Program-made: the position numbers and the translations under genes
Assembly (NCBI GenBank): GCA_016708105.1
Contig: JADJGJ010000002.1
Span: 806,001-870,000, forward strand
Direction: 5' to 3'
Length of the DNA: 64,000 bases
From: Crocinitomicaceae bacterium
Lineage (GTDB): Bacteria; Bacteroidota; Bacteroidia; Flavobacteriales_D; Crocinitomicaceae
In this document: piece after piece, positions 18,801-26,880 of the stretch
Numbering within the stretch: the first letter of the stretch is position 1
Layout: each line of letters opens with the position of its first letter
Notes under the pieces: generated by a model
The model's database searches: none
What the model was told of the DNA's origin: nothing
The model's input: only the letters and a program-made list of their open reading frames with translations

Positions 18801-19230
18801 CATCCCACTGCAAGCTTATACAATCACCATTTTGCTGATAGTTACTTAAACTACCGGGAATTTCATATTGTGTTCCCCAACCGGTATTTGCATTGATACC
18901 ATTATTGCTGTAGTTAACACCATTTATTTCTAATCCAAAACCATTCTCAGGTGTTCCGGGGGTGAAAAAATCTCCATCGTAATTTACCCAACCATCATTT
19001 TGCGGATTTGCAACAAATCCCAAATAAACATCCGAAGTAGAATTTGTGCGAGAGTTTGAACCCGGCAAATCCGGTGCACCTTCATGACCATGATTGTGCA
19101 CGCCAATTTCAACTTGGTTACCCATCAGATAACCACCATTAGCGTTGATTTGTGAGTTTGCATTCATTCCTGAAATAACGCAAGCTATCCCAATCAGAAT
19201 CTGCCATTGGTTAATATGATTTTTTATCAT
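15871..19230 (-). CDS. Large T9SS type B surface protein with PKD domain
   Basis: The 1119-residue secreted protein has a signal peptide (residues 1-27) and an N-terminal ~300-residue region of unknown function. Ig/SprB-like repeats follow, then a PKD domain (DWDFGDGNGSSSTNPTYQYGATGTYI, residues ~620-650). The C-terminus is of the gliding motility-associated (CHU_C) type: VNIFSPDGDGTNDEF, VNRWGVRMYEM, WDGTDPNGDTCSDGTYFY. That ending is the type B signal for export by the type IX system. The last ~445 residues closely resemble the same part of the upstream neighbour, which ends 5 bp before this gene starts. It is likely a surface adhesin or structural protein; its ligand is unknown. Confidence 0.88.
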   Translation of the reverse strand: MIKNHINQWQILIGIACVISGMNANSQINANGGYLMGNQVEIGVHNHGHEGAPDLPGSNSRTNSTSDVYLGFVANPQNDGWVNYDGDFFTPGTPENGFGLEINGVNYSNNGINANTGWGTQYEIPGSLSNYQQNGDCISLQWDGAVANVAITIVYSLNITQLYYTTEVTLTNNTGGTLNDLYYYRNLDPDNNEELTFDYYTQNTIVSQPAPGCEKALVSATQNSPWVSYIGLAAIGSNFRVSHGGFSNRDASDIWNGTAGLVGTAGSSVFADEAISLAYKISSLSAGASETFQFSVILDQNQIDAALSSLYFFDFVGGTGLPPAFCEPSVDTVFTCAGVPTTISVDGPNTGDYTWVWTPTDDLSTTTGTSTQASPNNTTTYTVTGTPVTSCIAGQIIKEIVVDLTAGPEIVITDPGPQCGTFDLTTLVITDLNNTPGTVIEFYGVIPDSADQTVGIWPTNTMGPGDVVYAVIADPVGGCFSVQQIVIDFGGSGAAGSDSTITMCNVSGTVLDLDDYLTTSNSGTWSETTAVPSGQFNTSTAVLTGTGLAGTYTFEYLVPGASGCLDDVAIVTVNLNAQPIADFEFIINGQSSADGLTGGCISNPITFDNNSIAGGGGATITINDWDFGDGNGSSSTNPTYQYGATGTYIIELTIETNQGCIDTYSMPIEINTSPTMALTIGTPSCYGFTDGSLTINTAGGGPYTYVITNSAGTQINGTGTNTVNNIGTGWYYLNVDDGSGCAGIDSVFINQPQQLDVDLHITQPLCYGYNTGLAVADTVYNYNGSYNALSYFWNPNPNGINGIGQDSCVQLPPGTYSLTINDANGCSDVFDFSIVYPDSLYFVELGVEPADCRMFDYQNGHGVVYAAASGENPNYIYLWTNLQTGATSSNSTWGGLNPGDYQILVTDTKGCTLTTIVTVPEVSPIADFEMTSPQFTAQYFGTAQVDVHYVNESQYFANPNDPMADTTFFWHFGFAGENWILTHDYYETYDRSYTEGGTYQVCLVALNSNGCSDTLCKPVVIYNPLDFMPVNIFSPDGDGTNDEFYFYEYAEGVAEFNCIIVNRWGVRMYEMTSITDKWDGTDPNGDTCSDGTYFYTFTGVAENGTPFEGQGSIQIINSK

Positions 19231-19235
19231 GGTAC

Positions 19236-22200
19236 TTATTTTCCGTTAACTACATGTATGTTTCCTTGCCCACTGAATTCTTCTCCATTCTGTGCTACAC
19301 CTTCATAGGTATAGAAATAATAACCGTCAGTAACCAAGTCCCCGCTTTTATCTGTTCCATTCCACACATCACTGATGCTGGTCATTTCAAACACTGTTAC
19401 TCCCCAGCGATTAACAATTACACAAGAAAATTCTGCCACACCTTCAGCGTAGTTTGCGAAGGTAAAGCCATCATTAATTCCATCACCGTCCGGAGTAAAT
19501 ACATTAACCGGAACGAATGAAAGCGGATCGTAAATCACAATTGGTTTGCACAAAGTGTCAGAACATCCATTTTTATTCAATGCAACAAGACAAACTTCAT
19601 ATGTTCCACCAATTCCATAACTTGTATCAAATGTCTCAAAATAATCTTCACTCAAAATCCAGTCGCTTCCGTTGAAATTCCAGAAGAATGTAGTGTCAGT
19701 GAGCGGATCATTCGGATTAGAGAAGTACATAGATTCATTGACAAAATGTGCATTTACCACTGCTGTTCCAAAATATTGTCCTGTAAATTGTGGAGAGGTA
19801 ATTTCAAAATCAGCAATTGGGTTTAGAGAATCCAGTGTGACAATTTCTGTCAAAGTACATCCCTTATCATCCGTAGCTACGATTTGATATTGCCCCGGAT
19901 TTCTGCCTCCCCAAGTTGTGTTGGTAGAGGTTAAGCCAGTTGATAATTCTGTCCAGAGGTAAGTGTAATCAGGTGTACCGCCGGCAGCAGCAGCATAAAC
20001 TACGCCGTTACCTGATTGATATGAGAACAATCTGCAGAACGCGGGGTCAGTACCAAGTTCAACAAAGTATAACGAATCTGGGTATGTAATAGAAAAATCA
20101 AAGGTGCGTGAACATCCTTGAATATCATTTATAGTTAAGGTATAAGATCCTTCAAAAAGTTGACTTGATGAATCTTCTCCCATACCGTTTGTTCCGGCAG
20201 GATTTGGGTTCCAGAAAAAGCTGACAGTATTATATGCTCCTGCATGATTATAAACTGTATCAACAAAGGCAATGCCGGTAGGTATGCCATAGCAAAGAGG
20301 TTGCGTAATAACCAAATCAATGTCAAGCTGTCCGGGTTGATCAACAAAAACAGAATCAGTAACAAAACAACCATTTCCATCACTGATAGTTGTATAGTAC
20401 CATCCGGTTGGAAGTTGGTTGATGGTGTTTGAGTTGCTGACATTTAACTGCGTACCTGCTTCGTTGGTCATGGTGTAAACATAAGGTGCAACGCCATTAA
20501 CTAAATTCGCTGTTACAGATCCATCAGAGAAGGCATAACAAGTAGGTTCGCTTGAAGTAAAATCAATGCTCAGTGGAGGTGGCTCACTAATCACGAAAGT
20601 TTGAGACCATCCGCAACCATTTTGATCTGTAATGTTAACAGTCCAATTGCCAATACCTAAATCATTTTGATAGGCTGATCCTCCGGTGTTGACTACTTGA
20701 GTTTCAAAAAGCGACGCCCCATTGTACCATTCGACATCAAAAGGACCGCCGTTACCAATAATATTGTTGATGTAGGCAGTACCATCATCATCACCACCAC
20801 AACTACCATTTGACAAACTGTCTACAACCCAGTTAGCGGTTACACCAGTGATATCAATGTCAACAAAGGCAGATGCGAAACATGCTGAAGCTGTATCCCC
20901 AATGATATATTCATATACACCTGACAAAAGCGTATCACTTTGAGCAGATGGATTGATTGGATCATTACCGGCATCAAGCCAGAAACCGCCGGGAGTTGGT
21001 GATCCACCCAGGAAATTAAAGAGGTTTACCAGACCGGCATCATTACAAATTGCAAGTACGCTGTCTGTTCCCGGATCCAGTGGTGGCGGTACATCTAACT
21101 GAATAGGAAAAGATGCAATACCCGGTATTGGACATACTTCATCTGAAGCTACAACAGAGATGATTGATCCGCTGTATCCTGCTTGAAATGTCCAGCATAT
21201 TGTTGCAGTTGCCGGATTAGTGCCCGTTTGCGTAAGTGTTGCGCCAGGTAAAAACAAATCAATATTTGAGGTCAGAACAAGGTCATCACCTAAATCAGGA
21301 TCATCAAAAACTACATCAAAACAAAATTGATCACCAGTACAAAGTGTTATGGTGTTTCCATTCACAACTGCGTTGGTTCCGAAATTATCAAAATTGGTAA
21401 TAGCCAAAGGTGCATTTGGCGGAGTATTTGGGCAGTTTTGAACAACAAATTGAATATCGTGCATCAGCGTACCAACTAAATCACCAGCGGCATTATACTC
21501 CTCAACCATGATGGTTACAACATAATTTCCAGGCACAGTTGGCGTAAAATTAAGTTGTCCGGTATTTGGGTCTACAGTAATTCCAGGGATTGGAGCGCCT
21601 GCTGAATATCCACCGGTATAAGTTATTGGTGCACCACCGCTTCCAAGCGCATTCACAAAGGAGAAATGGAGCGAGTCACCATCGGGTTCCAAAACACCAA
21701 AGTCATAACTTACAGGAATGTTTGTGCAAACGTATGGAATTGGTTGACTGGTTATTATTGGCGAGTTATTGCAAACGGATGTGGCAGAATAAAGTTCAGA
21801 TTGAATATAGAAACAATTTGTACCAACCAGATTTGTTGACGGGTTGCGATCACATACTTCATAACTCATCGTCCATGCATCACAAACGGGATTTAAAGTC
21901 ACTGTACCGGTATAAATATACTCCTGCATACCGGGTAAAGTACCCGTTCCACATGTACTGTTTGGAATTTCAGGAGTACACAATTGTGACACTTCACTTG
22001 ATGATAACAAAGACAAGGTTAAAAATGGATTTGTTAATCCGCAATCATTAGAAAACTGAATGCTTGGACTTGTTGGAGCACTTACCCCGCTGCAGTCCCT
22101 GTAAAGGGTTAGGGTGATGAGGAACTCGTTAGGATTGCCCGTGCATGTGTATCCGATATTACCACCTGCAATATGCGTTGCAAATAGCGATTCAGAAAAC

Positions 22201-22247
22201 ATGATTCCCAAAAATGCTGTCAGAAGTGAAATTCGTTTTATCATCAT
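19236..22247 (-). CDS. Large T9SS type B surface protein, paralogue of its downstream neighbour
   Basis: This 1003-residue protein has a signal peptide ending near FATHIAGG. The THIAGGNIGYTCTGNPNEFLITLTLYRDC opening is common in large Bacteroidota gliding/adhesin-like proteins. Ig-like and SprB-like repeats (FSDGSVTANLVNGVAPYVYT) follow, and the type B C-terminal domain ends the protein (VNVFTPDGDGINDGF, VNRWGVTVFEM, WNGTDKSGD). The final ~445 residues are paralogous to those of the next gene, while the N-terminal half differs. Two start codons are possible (22247 and 22244). No clear TAnnTTTG promoter was found upstream. The function is inferred only as surface-exposed and T9SS-exported. Confidence 0.87.
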   Translation of the reverse strand: MMIKRISLLTAFLGIMFSESLFATHIAGGNIGYTCTGNPNEFLITLTLYRDCSGVSAPTSPSIQFSNDCGLTNPFLTLSLLSSSEVSQLCTPEIPNSTCGTGTLPGMQEYIYTGTVTLNPVCDAWTMSYEVCDRNPSTNLVGTNCFYIQSELYSATSVCNNSPIITSQPIPYVCTNIPVSYDFGVLEPDGDSLHFSFVNALGSGGAPITYTGGYSAGAPIPGITVDPNTGQLNFTPTVPGNYVVTIMVEEYNAAGDLVGTLMHDIQFVVQNCPNTPPNAPLAITNFDNFGTNAVVNGNTITLCTGDQFCFDVVFDDPDLGDDLVLTSNIDLFLPGATLTQTGTNPATATICWTFQAGYSGSIISVVASDEVCPIPGIASFPIQLDVPPPLDPGTDSVLAICNDAGLVNLFNFLGGSPTPGGFWLDAGNDPINPSAQSDTLLSGVYEYIIGDTASACFASAFVDIDITGVTANWVVDSLSNGSCGGDDDGTAYINNIIGNGGPFDVEWYNGASLFETQVVNTGGSAYQNDLGIGNWTVNITDQNGCGWSQTFVISEPPPLSIDFTSSEPTCYAFSDGSVTANLVNGVAPYVYTMTNEAGTQLNVSNSNTINQLPTGWYYTTISDGNGCFVTDSVFVDQPGQLDIDLVITQPLCYGIPTGIAFVDTVYNHAGAYNTVSFFWNPNPAGTNGMGEDSSSQLFEGSYTLTINDIQGCSRTFDFSITYPDSLYFVELGTDPAFCRLFSYQSGNGVVYAAAAGGTPDYTYLWTELSTGLTSTNTTWGGRNPGQYQIVATDDKGCTLTEIVTLDSLNPIADFEITSPQFTGQYFGTAVVNAHFVNESMYFSNPNDPLTDTTFFWNFNGSDWILSEDYFETFDTSYGIGGTYEVCLVALNKNGCSDTLCKPIVIYDPLSFVPVNVFTPDGDGINDGFTFANYAEGVAEFSCVIVNRWGVTVFEMTSISDVWNGTDKSGDLVTDGYYFYTYEGVAQNGEEFSGQGNIHVVNGK

Positions 22248-22532
22248 TTTATTCCAATTTTTTTATTTGGTTTTATGTTGAGACTCTTATTAATTCAATA
22301 AGGTTGCATTAAAGTTGTGAATATACCTGTTTTTTAAATATGCTGACCAAGGTTGGGTTCATGTGGTATTTGAAACGGTAAAATAATAACAATAATCAGC
22401 TTTGGTGATCAATATTAGACTTAGTCAGAATCATTGACGGACTTTCAGATTTGAAAAAAAAAAGAATAGTTGATTAAACCTGTGATGCATTATAATGTCA
22501 TAGAGGTGAAAAACAAATTAAAATCTACACGT

Positions 22533-22916
22533 ATGAAAAGAGCAATGAAAATGATGATGTTGGCTTTGTTGATGATAGTCGCAAACATAACAATGGCGCA
22601 AGAGGGGAAAGAAGGAGATAGCCTTACCGTTGAACAAAGAGCTGATAAACGAACGCAAAAAATGAAACAAGAACTTTCATTGACTGAGGCTCAAGTAAAA
22701 TTGATTTATGATATTAATCTTGCCCATATCACCAAAATGGAACAATACAGAGCAGAGATGAAAATTTTGCGTGAAAAAATCAAGGCTGAAAAAGAGTCAA
22801 CTCGATTAAAGATTAAGGAGGTTCTAACACCTGAACAAAATGTCATCTTTGATCAAAAACTTGAAGAACATAAGAAGAAAGAACAAGAAAAACACCCTGA
22901 GCCGCACAGAGACTAA
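22533..22916 (+). CDS. Spy/CpxP-like small periplasmic protein
   Basis: The start at 22533 gives a 127-residue protein opening with a signal peptide (MKRAMKMMMLALLMIVANITMAQ); the longer frame from 22470 would put 21 residues ahead of it. The mature part is highly charged and helical, with two LTxxQ-like motifs (LSLTEAQVKLI and VLTPEQNVIF) that mark the Spy/CpxP family of periplasmic chaperones and stress sensors. The C-terminus is rich in Lys, Glu and His. It is monocistronic, followed by a strong terminator. A role in envelope stress is inferred from the family only. Confidence 0.7.
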   Translation: MKRAMKMMMLALLMIVANITMAQEGKEGDSLTVEQRADKRTQKMKQELSLTEAQVKLIYDINLAHITKMEQYRAEMKILREKIKAEKESTRLKIKEVLTPEQNVIFDQKLEEHKKKEQEKHPEPHRD

Positions 22917-22934
22917 CCGACTGTTTTAGCGCAT

Positions 22935-22964
22935 AAATCCCACCTTGTTTGGTGGGATTTTTTT
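22935..22964 (+). terminator. Rho-independent terminator
   Basis: A perfect 10-bp stem (AAATCCCACC / GGTGGGATTT) with loop TTGTTT is followed by further T residues. It lies 18 bp past the stop of the Spy-like gene. Confidence 0.9.
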
Positions 22965-23027
22965 ATTCACATGCCTTGCCTTAATTCGATTAAAATTATA
23001 TATTGCATTAAATTTCAGGGCAAAGCA

Positions 23028-23453
23028 ATGACAAAAGATTTTATTGATACTGAATTCGATAATCTGATGACTGAGGATGGATTTGTTGATCTTGGATCTG
23101 TCACAATTTCTTTTGAGAATAATATTGCATGGATCGTGACACGTGAATTTGCTGAAATATCAGCTGAGGATATGCAAAAACAAATGGATGTCTGCGCGGC
23201 ATATTATCCTATTGATAATTTTGGGGTATTGGTTGACGCAAGCAAATACTGTGTTATATCTAATCAAGCCAAGTCGATGCTGGCATCAAGTGTATATAAA
23301 AATAGAAAAGCCATTGCTATTGTGAGTGGTAGTTTGCCTCTTCGTATTTTGGCTAATTTTTATATTTCTGTTTTTAAACCAAATACGCCGACACGTCTCT
23401 TTAAAAATGTTGTTGAAAGTGAAAAATGGCTAAACACTATGTTATCTCAATAA
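23028..23453 (+). CDS. Small cytoplasmic protein of unknown function (STAS-like fold possible)
   Basis: The start at 23028 gives 141 residues; an upstream in-frame ATG at 22971 would overlap the preceding terminator region closely and adds an unlikely N-terminus. I do not recognise the family with confidence. The alternation of strands and helices (FGVLVDASKYCVISNQAKSML, KAIAIVSGSLPLRILANFYISVF, VVESEKWLNTML) recalls SpoIIAA/STAS-like proteins of Bacteroidota that contain a DUF7793-like core. No signal peptide and no membrane segment are visible. It precedes the his leader but is probably transcribed separately. Confidence 0.5.
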   Translation: MTKDFIDTEFDNLMTEDGFVDLGSVTISFENNIAWIVTREFAEISAEDMQKQMDVCAAYYPIDNFGVLVDASKYCVISNQAKSMLASSVYKNRKAIAIVSGSLPLRILANFYISVFKPNTPTRLFKNVVESEKWLNTMLSQ

Positions 23454-23492
23454 GAAAAGTCGCAAATCAAATAATGAAATTTGCTTCAGATT

Positions 23493-23522
23493 TTGGTAAT
23501 TACAAAAAACAATCTACATTTG
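23493..23522 (+). promoter_or_regulatory. Promoter of the his operon
   Basis: TTG at 23493-23495, 19 nt, then TACATTTG at 23515-23522: a full match to the Bacteroidota -33/-7 consensus. Transcription should start near 23526, about 17 nt before the leader-peptide ATG. Confidence 0.75.
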
Positions 23523-23542
23523 TGCCATTAACAATTGTAATC

Positions 23543-23599
23543 ATGTTAAAACAAGTACATCATCATCATTCTCACACTTGCACTCAGGCGAGCTGGTAA
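23543..23599 (+). CDS. hisL: His operon leader peptide (18 aa, five His codons)
   Basis: The frame ATG...TAA encodes MLKQVHHHHSHTCTQASW. Five of 18 codons are His, four of them consecutive (23558-23569) and a fifth at 23573-23575. It lies between a consensus promoter and an intrinsic terminator directly upstream of hisG, which is the layout of an amino-acid attenuator. The tail codons (from ACT at 23582) double as the 5' arm of the antiterminator. No Shine-Dalgarno sequence is seen, as is usual for this phylum. Confidence 0.85.
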   Translation: MLKQVHHHHSHTCTQASW

Positions 23600-23663
23600 T
23601 GATGTATATGTAAAACAAAATATTTCAAACCCGTCTGAGTTAATCAGGCGGGTTTTTGTTTTT
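23556..23663 (+). promoter_or_regulatory. Histidine transcription attenuator (pause hairpin, antiterminator, terminator)
   Basis: Three alternative structures can be drawn by eye. First, TACATCAT (23556-23563, over the His codons) pairs perfectly with ATGATGTA (23599-23606). Second, an antiterminator pairs ACTCAGGCG (23582-23590) with CGTCTGAGT (23632-23640), 9 bp with one G-U. Third, the terminator pairs 23627-23638 with 23644-23655, 12 bp with one U-G and a 5-nt loop, followed by TTTTTGTTTTT. The antiterminator takes over the 5' arm of the terminator. A ribosome stalled on the His codons would free 23582-23590 and allow readthrough; a ribosome reaching the stop codon would cover it and allow termination. 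Confidence 0.85.
23627..23663 (+). terminator. Attenuator terminator upstream of hisG
   Basis: Arms AAACCCGTCTGA (23627-23638) and TCAGGCGGGTTT (23644-23655), loop GTTAA, followed by a T-rich tract. It is 38 bp upstream of the hisG ATG and is the regulated terminator of the attenuator. Confidence 0.88.
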
Positions 23664-23701
23664 AATCCCAACTGGTTTACTCAGGCACAATTTTTAAAAG
23701 C

Positions 23702-24559
23702 ATGAATAAACTAAAAATCGCAGTACAAAAAAGTGGAAGGCTCAGTGAAAAATCGCTTGAGCTTTTAAAAGAATGTGGAATTAAAATTTCCAATGGAGAC
23801 CGAAAACTGAAAACAGTTGCGGCTAATTTTCCCTTGGAGGTTCTTTTTTTGCGTGATGATGATATACCGCAATATGTTGAGCAAGGTGTTGCTGATATTG
23901 GTATTTTGGGTGAGAATGAAGTGTGGGAAAAAGATAAAAACGTGTTGACAATTGAGAAACTGGGATTTGCAGGTTGTAAACTTTCACTCGCCATTCCTAA
24001 AGATGAAAATTATTCCGGTTTATCCTATTTTGAAGGTAAACGTGTTGCAACATCTTATCCAAAAATTCTGAGAAATTACTTTCAAGCGCAAAAGGTTCAT
24101 GTAGAAATTGAAGAGATAGGCGGAAGTGTAGAAATTGCCCCGGGAATTGGATTGGCAGACGGAATCTTTGATATAGTTAGCACAGGAAGCACTTTGCTCA
24201 TGAACGGATTGAAAGAAGTTGAGGTTGTAACAAAAAGCGAAGCAGTTTTAATTTCTTCACCTGAGATGACAGAGGAGAAAAAAAATATTCTTGAGAAATT
24301 TTTATTCAGAATACGCGCAGTCAGAAACTCTGCTGAGAATAAATATATTTTATTGAATGCGCCCAATAACGCAATTGAAGCAATTTCAAAAATTTTACCC
24401 GGCATGAAAAGTCCAACCATTTTGCCATTAGCTGAAGAAGGATGGAGTAGCATTCACTCTGTTGTAAAAGAAGATCAGTTTTGGGATATCATTGATCAAT
24501 TGAAAGAAAATGGTGCGCAGGGAATTCTTGTGGTACCAATTGAAAAAATGATTCTTTAA
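23702..24559 (+). CDS. hisG: ATP phosphoribosyltransferase (long form)
   Basis: HisG catalyses the first step of histidine synthesis, joining ATP and PRPP. The 285-residue length is that of the long form, with a catalytic periplasmic-binding-protein-like part (LKIAVQKSGRLSEKSLELL, VADIGILGENEV, GLADGIFDIVSTGSTL, where the last is the PRPP loop) and a C-terminal ACT-like regulatory domain (residues ~210-285). That domain lets histidine inhibit the enzyme, so the pathway has feedback control as well as attenuation. It is the first gene after the attenuator, with 17 bp to hisD. Confidence 0.96.
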   Translation: MNKLKIAVQKSGRLSEKSLELLKECGIKISNGDRKLKTVAANFPLEVLFLRDDDIPQYVEQGVADIGILGENEVWEKDKNVLTIEKLGFAGCKLSLAIPKDENYSGLSYFEGKRVATSYPKILRNYFQAQKVHVEIEEIGGSVEIAPGIGLADGIFDIVSTGSTLLMNGLKEVEVVTKSEAVLISSPEMTEEKKNILEKFLFRIRAVRNSAENKYILLNAPNNAIEAISKILPGMKSPTILPLAEEGWSSIHSVVKEDQFWDIIDQLKENGAQGILVVPIEKMIL

Positions 24560-24576
24560 TTCAGAAATTAGACGCA

Positions 24577-25863
24577 ATGAAAACAATTATTAATCCTGCA
24601 ATAAAAGAGTGGTCATCTCTGATTCAGCGCCCTTCAGCATCAACAAAAGTATTAGATGAAATTGTTGATGAAGTATTTCAAGCAATTCTTACAAATGGTG
24701 ATAAAGCACTGTTTGATTACACCAAAAAATTTGATCAGGTAGAATTGAAAAATTTGCTTGTAGAAAGAGATGAATTAAAATACTCATCAAGGCTCTTATC
24801 TGATAAATTGAAGAAGGCAATTAAACTTGCATATACCAATATTTCAAAATTTCACAAGTCACAACGCGAGAAGGTGCAGAAAATTGAAACTAGTACAGGG
24901 GTAATATGTTGGAGAGAATCACGCGCAATTGAAAGAGTAGGGATTTACATACCCGGCGGATCCGCACCTTTATTTTCTACTGTGTTGATGTTGGGTATTC
25001 CGGCAAAAATTGCCGGTTGTAGTGAAATTATTCTCTGTACTCCACCGGATAAAAGTGGAAAAATAAATCCAGCCATTCTATATTGTGCTTACCTCATTGG
25101 AGTTGATGCTGTCTATGCAGTTGGAGGTATTCAGGCAATAGGAGCAATGACTTTTGGAACAAAATCTATTCCGCGAGTATCTAAAATATTTGGCCCGGGA
25201 AATCAATATGTGACAGCGGCAAAACAACGTGCACAAAATTTTGGTTTGGCCATTGATATGCCGGCGGGTCCAAGTGAATTATTGATTATTGCAGATAAAA
25301 AATCAAACCCTGAATTTGTTGCAGCAGATTTACTTTCACAGGCAGAACACGGTGAAGATAGTCAAGTTATTTTACTCAGTACTTCAGCAAAACTCATACA
25401 GGAAACCAAAAAATCATTAAGTGCCCAATTGGAAAAATTGCCCAGAAAAAAAATTGCAACCGAAGCATTGAAAAATAGTTATGCTATTCAACTCAGAGAT
25501 GAGGTGGAGTGTATTAGTTTTAGTAATATGTATGCTCCTGAACATTTAATTTTGGCCTGTGAAAAAGCGGATATACTTGCTAAAAGTGTGGTCAATGCAG
25601 GTTCAGTGTTCATTGGTAAATATGCTTGTGAAAGTGCCGGTGATTATGCTAGTGGAACCAATCACACGTTACCAACCAATGGTTACGCAAAAAATTACAG
25701 CGGTGTTTCACTGGATAGTTTTGTTCGTAAAATTACATTTCAGAAAATTAGTAAACTAGGTATTCAAAAAATTGGTCCGGCCATTGAACTTATGGCTGAG
25801 GCAGAAGAGCTTATTGCTCACAAGAATGCCGTAAGTGTCAGACTTAAAAAATCAAAAAAATGA
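24577..25863 (+). CDS. hisD: Histidinol dehydrogenase
   Basis: HisD performs the last two oxidations, histidinol to histidine, with NAD and a Zn ion. The 428-residue protein has the family signatures GIYIPGGSAPLFSTVLM, KIFGPGNQYVTAAKQ, DMPAGPSELLI, SQAEHGEDSQVILLS (metal-ligand Gln/His), MYAPEHL (the Glu/His base pair region) and GSVFIGKYACESAGDYASG. All the expected catalytic and metal residues are visible. Its stop overlaps the hisC start by 4 bp. Confidence 0.97.
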   Translation: MKTIINPAIKEWSSLIQRPSASTKVLDEIVDEVFQAILTNGDKALFDYTKKFDQVELKNLLVERDELKYSSRLLSDKLKKAIKLAYTNISKFHKSQREKVQKIETSTGVICWRESRAIERVGIYIPGGSAPLFSTVLMLGIPAKIAGCSEIILCTPPDKSGKINPAILYCAYLIGVDAVYAVGGIQAIGAMTFGTKSIPRVSKIFGPGNQYVTAAKQRAQNFGLAIDMPAGPSELLIIADKKSNPEFVAADLLSQAEHGEDSQVILLSTSAKLIQETKKSLSAQLEKLPRKKIATEALKNSYAIQLRDEVECISFSNMYAPEHLILACEKADILAKSVVNAGSVFIGKYACESAGDYASGTNHTLPTNGYAKNYSGVSLDSFVRKITFQKISKLGIQKIGPAIELMAEAEELIAHKNAVSVRLKKSKK

Positions 25864-26879
25864 CTTTTATAGAAAATTTAATACGACCATCATTACTTAA
25901 AATTAAACCGTACTCCAGTGCTCGTGATGAATACAAAGGATCTGACGGAATTTTTCTTGATGCAAATGAAAATCCATTTGGTGAATTAAACCGTTATCCT
26001 GATCCGTATCAGAAAAAAATTAAAGCAGAATTATCAAAAATTAAATCCATTTCAACCGATTCAATTTTTATTGGAAACGGGAGTGATGAAATAATTGATC
26101 TTGCATTTAGAATATTCTGTCGGCCGGCCAAAGATAAGGCATTGACGTTCTCTCCAACCTATGGTATGTATGAGGTATGTTCAGCATTGAATGATGCAGA
26201 ATTATTGAAAATACCATTGAATAATGAGTTTCAAATTGACCTCGATAAGTTGGATAGATACATCCATGATTCTGCATTAAAATTAATTTTTATTTGCTCG
26301 CCGAATAATCCAACCGGAAATTCGATTCAAGGAGTTGAAGAAGTTGTAAGAAAATTTAAGGGTATTGTGATCATTGATGAGGCGTATATTGATTTTAGTG
26401 AGCAACCTTCATGGACAAATCGTGTTTTGGAATTTCCAAATTTAATTGTCACACAAACTTTTAGTAAAGCATGGGGTTTGGCTGCTGCAAGGGTAGGTGT
26501 TGCTTATGCCCAACCAGAAATTATTGCTTGGTTTAACAAAGTGAAACCACCCTATAATATTAGCCAGCTGAATCAAACAGCTGCACTATCTGCTCTGCAA
26601 AACAAAAACACAATTGATGAACAAATTTTGTGTATTAAATCAAGCAGAGATCAATTGATCAATGAACTCAAATCAGTTAGCAGGGTGAAAAAAATCTTCC
26701 CATCCGATGCGAATTTTATTCTGGTTGAATTTGATGATGCTGAAGATGTTTATAAAGGTCTTATCAATAAAAAAGTGATAACCCGAAATAGAAATTCAGT
26801 TATAAAAAATTGTGTACGTATTACTATTGGCACACCTCTTGAAAATGCGAAATTAATTTCAGAACTTAAAAAAATGTAA
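25860..26879 (+). CDS. hisC: Histidinol-phosphate aminotransferase
   Basis: HisC is a PLP-dependent class I/II aminotransferase converting imidazole-acetol phosphate to histidinol phosphate. The 339-residue protein shows LDANENPFGELNRYPDP, IFIGNGSDEIIDL, CSPNNPTGNSI, VIIDEAYIDFSE, and the PLP-lysine segment TQTFSKAWGLAAARVGVA. It overlaps hisD by 4 bp and is 1 bp from hisB, so it is translated as part of the operon. Confidence 0.96.
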   Translation: MTFIENLIRPSLLKIKPYSSARDEYKGSDGIFLDANENPFGELNRYPDPYQKKIKAELSKIKSISTDSIFIGNGSDEIIDLAFRIFCRPAKDKALTFSPTYGMYEVCSALNDAELLKIPLNNEFQIDLDKLDRYIHDSALKLIFICSPNNPTGNSIQGVEEVVRKFKGIVIIDEAYIDFSEQPSWTNRVLEFPNLIVTQTFSKAWGLAAARVGVAYAQPEIIAWFNKVKPPYNISQLNQTAALSALQNKNTIDEQILCIKSSRDQLINELKSVSRVKKIFPSDANFILVEFDDAEDVYKGLINKKVITRNRNSVIKNCVRITIGTPLENAKLISELKKM

Positions 26880-26880
26880 G

